Part shown: positions 6,198-9,467 of the stretch, piece by piece
How the letters are laid out: the number at the start of each line of letters is the position of its first letter
Numbering within the stretch: the first letter of the stretch is position 1
NCBI GenBank assembly: GCA_030587605.1
Contig: JAUQYT010000367.1
Location: 1 to 9,467 of the forward strand
Direction: 5' to 3'
Length of the DNA stretch: 9,467 bases
Origin: Candidatus Njordarchaeum guaymasense
Lineage (GTDB): Archaea; Asgardarchaeota; Njordarchaeia; Njordarchaeales; Njordarchaeaceae
Program-made: the position numbers and the translations under genes
The notes under the pieces: model-generated
What the model saw: only the letters and a program-made list of their open reading frames with translations
Told to the model about the DNA's origin: nothing
Databases searched by the model: none

Positions 6198-6851
6198 TTG
6201 AGTGACCTGATTGCAAGAATCTTTGGAAAGAAGAGGAGCAAAGATGAGAGTGTTGCGCAGATAAGGTCAAGCGTCAACAAACTGACCTTCAGAAGCCGTA
6301 GCTTCGAGAGGCAGGCAGTAGAATACTATGAGAAAGCGAAGGAAAGCGTTAAACACAGGAATAAAATGGCTGCGAAGTTTTATCTAGGTAGGTGGCAGAG
6401 ATATCAAACACTAATGAACAGGTATGATCGCATGAGAGCTAGTCTTGAAGACTCGATTCAGGCAATTGAGAGCGCCTCTGATGATGTTGAGATGTACAAG
6501 GCGCTTGATCTTGCAGCCAGAGAGTTGTCGCAGGCTCAGAAGCTCGTCGATGTAGAGAAGTCAGTTGAACAGATCGCAAAGACAGAGTCGCTGATGCGGG
6601 AAGTTGAACAGACTTCTGAGATACTTAGCTCGGGACTTGGAGAGCGTGAGGAAGATTCTAGTGTAAACGGTGAGCTTGAGAAACTGGAGGCCGAGGTTGC
6701 GCTGGAGGAGTCAGGTCAGTTACCGAAGGTCCCATCAGCCAGCAAGGGCGCCGAGAGGGAGGAAGTCGAAAAGGAACTTGAACAGCTAAAGAAGGAACTT
6801 GAGACTACAGAGCCCTCTGGTAAATCCAAGAAGGAGAAGGAGAAGGAATAG
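6198..6851 (+). CDS. ESCRT-III-like (Snf7/CdvB family) protein 2
   Basis: This second, diverged ESCRT-III-like protein has about 217 residues. It begins with a short basic amphipathic segment (SDLIARIFGKKRSK), then the helical hairpin SFERQAVEYYEKAKESVKHRNK / MAAKFYLGRWQRYQTL, equivalent to the hairpin of the upstream protein. A helix-3 region (MYKALDLAARELSQAQKL) and the helix-4 equivalent VEQIAKTESLMREVEQTSEIL follow. The acidic linker contains LPKVP (residues 175-179), like the LPEVP core of MIM2 motifs. A helix REEVEKELEQLK (187-198) resembles MIM1. The tail is a lysine/glutamate run. Among starts, GTG at 6189 overlaps the GGTGA site (6188-6192). TTG at 6198, five bases after it, is preferred. 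It lies 49 bases after the first ESCRT-III gene, so cotranscription and co-assembly are likely. The family call is somewhat weaker than for its neighbour. Confidence 0.75.
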   Translation: MSDLIARIFGKKRSKDESVAQIRSSVNKLTFRSRSFERQAVEYYEKAKESVKHRNKMAAKFYLGRWQRYQTLMNRYDRMRASLEDSIQAIESASDDVEMYKALDLAARELSQAQKLVDVEKSVEQIAKTESLMREVEQTSEILSSGLGEREEDSSVNGELEKLEAEVALEESGQLPKVPSASKGAEREEVEKELEQLKKELETTEPSGKSKKEKEKE

Positions 6852-6874
6852 CGAATTTTACAGCATTAGTTGTG

Positions 6875-6882
6875 TTTAACTA
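6875..6882 (+). promoter_or_regulatory. Possible TATA element for the membrane-protein gene
   Basis: TTTAACTA lies 35-42 bases before the TTG at 6917, the distance seen for other candidate elements here. A second TATA-like run, CTATATAA at 6909-6916, touches the start codon and would imply a later start, so the promoter of this gene is ambiguous. Confidence 0.25.
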
Positions 6883-6916
6883 AGTTCCCGTCTGACTGTA
6901 CAAAGGGTCTATATAA

Positions 6917-7867
6917 TTGGATCAGAGTGGACTGCAATTCACTGGTGTCGTCCTTTTAGCTAGTTCTTTGCTGCTAGCCCTGTTTACGGCGATGAGGGTT
7001 TGGAGAAGCCGCTCCCTCACATCAATTCTGTTACTGTTGGTCGACTTCACAGTCGTAAGCATATTGCCTCTTACCATGATCAAATGGATCTCTTCAGATT
7101 TTGGAGCAATTGACAGGTTTCTTCTCGCGGGATTCTTGTTTTATTTGACCACTTGTGTGTGTTGCCTGTTGTTTCCTTCTACATGTGAGAGGTACCTTTT
7201 GCCAGCTGCATCTCTTTACCTAGTTTTTGGCACATTGCAGTCCCTTCCAACGTTTCTCGACAATAGCAGTTTTGAATTCCAGCTAGCCACATTCATCTAT
7301 AGGTTAATGGATAACACAACTGTGGCGACACTTTGTGAGCTGTTCATAGCTGAGCTGGCCCCAACCTACAAACACATAGGCTCTATGTTGAATGCCTTGC
7401 TTAGCTACAGAACACTCAATAACGTAAACAGAAACGGTTGCGTGATAAGAAGTAGTGACCCCGTTCCTTTTCCCTCTCAGGCGAGAAAGGATGAGTCTCC
7501 TGACTCAGCTGACCGGTTCTTAAAGACTGCTCTGAATTTCTTCAGAGAAAGAAAATACAAGTCATGTGTAGAATCGTGCGACGCTGGTGTGGAAAATGCA
7601 GTAGTGGCAACACTACTTCAACTTTATCCTACCAGGTTGGAGGCTCCTATGACTATCGAAGAACAACTCTCCAAATTGAAGTCGAAGGGAGTATCATTTC
7701 GAGGCGAGAGAATTATACGATTGCGAAGGTTGCGCAATAATCTTACAGTGTCATGTAGAGAGGGCACCCTAGATCAAGCCAAATGGGCAACAAGAGTCTT
7801 ACGAATGACTGTGAAGACAATCGAAGATTTCGGGAAAACCACATCAGGCTCCCTTAATAGAAAATAG
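6917..7867 (+). CDS. Four-helix membrane protein with degenerate HEPN-like C-terminal domain
   Basis: I do not recognise this as a named family. The 316-residue protein has four predicted membrane helices at about 8-26, 34-55, 68-86 (with Cys80, Cys82, Cys83) and 93-112. An intermediate helical region (113-195) follows, then a soluble domain at about 197-305. That domain resembles HEPN proteins: a first helix FLKTALNFFRERKYKSCVE, a second helix DAGVENAVVATLLQL, and near the end RLRRLRNNLTVS followed by TLDQAKWATRVLRM, like the RN-x-x-x-H helix of HEPN nucleases. The catalytic histidine position is Val278, so nuclease activity is unlikely. The start TTG has only a weak GGGTC ribosome site (6905-6909); ATG at 6992 would delete the first membrane helix. 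It follows the ESCRT-III pair on the same strand after 65 bases and may anchor or recruit that system, which is conjecture. Confidence 0.7.
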   Translation: MDQSGLQFTGVVLLASSLLLALFTAMRVWRSRSLTSILLLLVDFTVVSILPLTMIKWISSDFGAIDRFLLAGFLFYLTTCVCCLLFPSTCERYLLPAASLYLVFGTLQSLPTFLDNSSFEFQLATFIYRLMDNTTVATLCELFIAELAPTYKHIGSMLNALLSYRTLNNVNRNGCVIRSSDPVPFPSQARKDESPDSADRFLKTALNFFRERKYKSCVESCDAGVENAVVATLLQLYPTRLEAPMTIEEQLSKLKSKGVSFRGERIIRLRRLRNNLTVSCREGTLDQAKWATRVLRMTVKTIEDFGKTTSGSLNRK

Positions 7868-7895
7868 CATTGGTGGACATAGGTTCTGTGCTGAC

Positions 7896-8849
7896 TCAAA
7901 GAATGTTCACGAGTAGGAATTCCATCAGCCCACAGAATCCTCCTATTTTATCAGACAAGCTTGCCATGCCTTGTTCCCTTGGCTTTTCATATCTCCTCAG
8001 AATTATTATTGATGAAGCGAGTACTGCCGAGTCTCCTGCAATGACTATTGGAAGAGTGACTACTTTCATCTGATCCATGAACCAGCTAATACTAAAGAAG
8101 AATATTCCTAGCGTATTGGAGATAGCTGCAATAATAGCTGCAATCCTCACGCCGTGCACACGAGCAATTGTCCTGACAGATCTCAACTTGTCCCCAGGAA
8201 GATCTTCTATGCCTTTGATGACCTCTCTACCAAATAGCACAAATGTGGCAGTCAAGTAATAAACCCAGATTATTAGTGGAAGAAAGAAGAGGGAATCACC
8301 ACTTAGGAAAACAAAATACTTCCTAGATTCAGTGGCAACTACTGCTCCATAGAACATTCCGAAACTAAAGCTCGAGGCAACAGCAAAGTTTCCGACAGCA
8401 CCCAACGTTTTAACCTTTGCCGCATAGGCGTACCCCAGTGCGGCAAGTACTAAAGCTATGAAACCAGCTACTAGACTTGTCATGAATGCAAGAAGGCCAC
8501 CGATAAGCCATAATGCCACAGTGAGCACCTTGGCTTGCCGTAGTGTTAGCGCTCCACGTGGTAGAGGTCGATTCGGCTTGTTAATCTTGTCGACTTTGAC
8601 ATCATAGATATCATTGATAGTGTTCCCCGCGGCAGCAATGAACACATAAGTAAGGTAGGTAAGGAAGAGTGTTTCGATCAATCTGGACGGAAACAACATG
8701 GGGAAAGCTGACAGAAATGTTGATGGGGGAAGATATTCTAAGTTAAGTGAGTAGGTCCTATTCGCTGCAAGCACTCCTACTATGCATGTCAGCCCACCCA
8801 TCAGGCAATTGTGTGGGCGAGTGATCTCGATCAAGGATTTCAGTTCCAA
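7896..8849 (-). CDS. UbiA-family prenyltransferase, probable digeranylgeranylglyceryl phosphate (DGGGP) synthase
   Basis: DGGGP synthase attaches the second geranylgeranyl chain in archaeal ether-lipid synthesis and is a multi-helix membrane enzyme. Counting from TTG at 8849, the protein has 317 residues and begins MELKSLIEITRPHNCLMGGL, as expected of the family. The first Asp-rich motif NDIYDVKVDKINKPNRPLPR runs from 79 (Asp80, Asp83, Asp87), and the second lies in GREVIKGIEDLPGDKL. The helices between and after are strongly hydrophobic. A segment at about 30-57 (TYSLNLEYLPPSTFLSAFPM and onward) adds roughly 25-30 residues after the first helix compared with usual enzymes. The reading frame is open to a GTG-type start at 8999, but that would overlap the adenine deaminase start and add an atypical leader. 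TTG at 8849 sits five bases after GGGGA (8859-8855). Other UbiA substrates (quinone, heme) are less likely given the motif. Confidence 0.88.
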   Translation of the reverse strand: MELKSLIEITRPHNCLMGGLTCIVGVLAANRTYSLNLEYLPPSTFLSAFPMLFPSRLIETLFLTYLTYVFIAAAGNTINDIYDVKVDKINKPNRPLPRGALTLRQAKVLTVALWLIGGLLAFMTSLVAGFIALVLAALGYAYAAKVKTLGAVGNFAVASSFSFGMFYGAVVATESRKYFVFLSGDSLFFLPLIIWVYYLTATFVLFGREVIKGIEDLPGDKLRSVRTIARVHGVRIAAIIAAISNTLGIFFFSISWFMDQMKVVTLPIVIAGDSAVLASSIIILRRYEKPREQGMASLSDKIGGFCGLMEFLLVNIL

Positions 8850-8910
8850 TTCAATCCCCTCAGCAGATTGACCAACGACTGCATAGTAGTTAAGATTCAT
8901 AAGAACATAC

Positions 8911-8918
8911 ATATAAAT
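8911..8918. promoter_or_regulatory. Possible shared TATA element for the divergent UbiA and adenine deaminase genes
   Basis: ATATAAAT reads as a TATA box on the plus strand and ATTTATAT on the minus strand. It lies 56-63 bases before the adenine deaminase GTG and 62-69 bases before the UbiA TTG. Both distances imply leaders of roughly 35-40 bases. It is the only strong TATA-like run in this 124-base gap. Confidence 0.35.
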
Positions 8919-8973
8919 GGTAATGGTACTACCTCTCGGGTTTTCGGTTCCAGATGAAAAAGATGGAGGATTG

Positions 8974-9467
8974 GTGAGATTCAAAGTCTGCGAGTACATT
9001 CAAGCGGCATTGGCTAGAGTTGCGGCCGATCTAGTTATCAAAAACCCGAAGATTGTCAACGTAAATACCCGTGAACTGTATCAATCTGATATAGTTGTAA
9101 AGGGAGACAGGATAGCGTCGATAGGAAACTCTTCCGAATCGATTGGGAAGAATACCTACGTGATCGACGCAGAAGGAATGTATGCTATTCCCGGATTCAT
9201 CGATGCACATCTCCATGTAGAGAGTAGCATGCTTACAGTCACAGAATTATCCAAGATCATTACTCAACATGGTACCACCACCATTATGTGGGACCCACAT
9301 GAGGTCGTCAATGTTGCTGGGATGAATGCGTTAAAGACGGCTATCAAAGAGACAAAGGGTCTTCCCATTCATGTTTTCTTCGTTGCCCCTTCATGTGTTC
9401 CTTCAGCACCTGGCAGAGAGACATCGGGAGCGTCTTTGACTCCCACCGATATCTTAAAGGCACTGAA
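8974..9467 (+). CDS. ade: Adenine deaminase, N-terminal part (continues beyond window)
   Basis: Adenine deaminase converts adenine to hypoxanthine and ammonia in purine salvage and belongs to the metal-dependent amidohydrolase family. The 164 codons present show the N-terminal beta domain ADLVIKNPKIVNVNTRELYQ, then YAIPGFIDAHLHVESSM with the metal-binding His79 and His81. Next come HGTTTIMWDPHEVVNV, the family's DPHE-N-V motif, and APSCVPSAPGRETSGASL. The ESSM after HLH and the DPHEVVNV motif separate this family from dihydroorotases and other amidohydrolases. The C-terminal part is cut off at the right edge. The start GTG at 8974 follows GGAGG (8965-8969) closely. In-frame ATGs at 8917 and 8923 would add about 17-19 residues and overlap the TATA-like element, so they are less likely. 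It is divergent from the UbiA gene. Confidence 0.93.
   Translation, partial: MRFKVCEYIQAALARVAADLVIKNPKIVNVNTRELYQSDIVVKGDRIASIGNSSESIGKNTYVIDAEGMYAIPGFIDAHLHVESSMLTVTELSKIITQHGTTTIMWDPHEVVNVAGMNALKTAIKETKGLPIHVFFVAPSCVPSAPGRETSGASLTPTDILKAL

Noticed and set aside
5944..6270. Minus-strand frame of 108 codons spanning the junction of the two ESCRT-III-like genes
   Set aside because: It is antisense to coding sequence on both sides, serine-rich and without motifs; it is a by-product of the glutamate/lysine-rich codons on the plus strand.
7870..8259. Plus-strand frames opposite the UbiA gene
   Set aside because: They are antisense to the well-supported prenyltransferase and lack any domain or convincing ribosome site.
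9031..9216. Minus-strand frame inside the adenine deaminase gene
   Set aside because: The opposite strand encodes clear amidohydrolase motifs, so this frame is incidental.
1..9467. CRISPR arrays, tRNA or rRNA genes, insertion sequences
   Set aside because: No regularly spaced repeats, cloverleaf-like runs, rRNA-like conserved stretches or transposase motifs were seen; neighbouring genes fill nearly all of the sequence.

Overview
The window reads as a gene-dense segment of an archaeal chromosome. The archaeal signatures are an SRP54 N-terminus, an aIF5A with a hypusination loop, a Nob1 PIN/zinc-ribbon nuclease, a DGGGP-synthase-type UbiA enzyme (ether-lipid synthesis), a CofE F420 ligase, a MEMO-family protein and two ESCRT-III-like proteins. 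ESCRT-III together with F420 and ether-lipid genes suggests a TACK-type lineage (Thaumarchaeota/Bathyarchaeota-like), but the exact lineage cannot be fixed from this sequence. No tRNA, rRNA, CRISPR array, transposase or obvious mobile element was found. No stretch longer than about 245 bases lacks a gene.

Layout. Bases 1-1130 carry SRP54 (minus, cut by the window edge), a divergent Roadblock/LC7 protein (plus) and aIF5A (minus). Bases 1368-3867 carry three plus-strand housekeeping genes: NAD kinase, Nob1 and a MEMO-family protein. Bases 3889-5297 hold a minus-strand pair in which a MobA-like nucleotidyltransferase sits 20 bases upstream of cofE. Bases 5540-7867 hold a plus-strand cluster of two ESCRT-III-like proteins followed by a four-helix membrane protein with a degenerate HEPN-like cytosolic tail. 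Bases 7896-8849 hold the UbiA prenyltransferase (minus). From 8974 an adenine deaminase runs off the right edge (plus).

How the genes may work together. The ESCRT-III pair and the adjacent membrane protein are the most distinctive part: a possible membrane-remodelling or division-related cassette. Both ESCRT-III-like proteins have a basic amphipathic N-terminus and a C-terminal helix resembling the Vps4-binding MIM1 motif, and the second also has an LPxVP MIM2-like core. The MobA-like/cofE pairing raises the question of whether the MobA-like enzyme serves F420 synthesis (a CofC-like role), molybdopterin, or both.

Translation signals. Many starts look like TTG rather than ATG, usually placed 4-7 bases after a GGTGA or GGAGG-type Shine-Dalgarno. 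This recurring arrangement was used to choose starts for the Roadblock, aIF5A, MEMO, both ESCRT-III and UbiA genes. For UbiA it shortens the reading frame to a start that matches the family and removes an overlap with the adenine deaminase.
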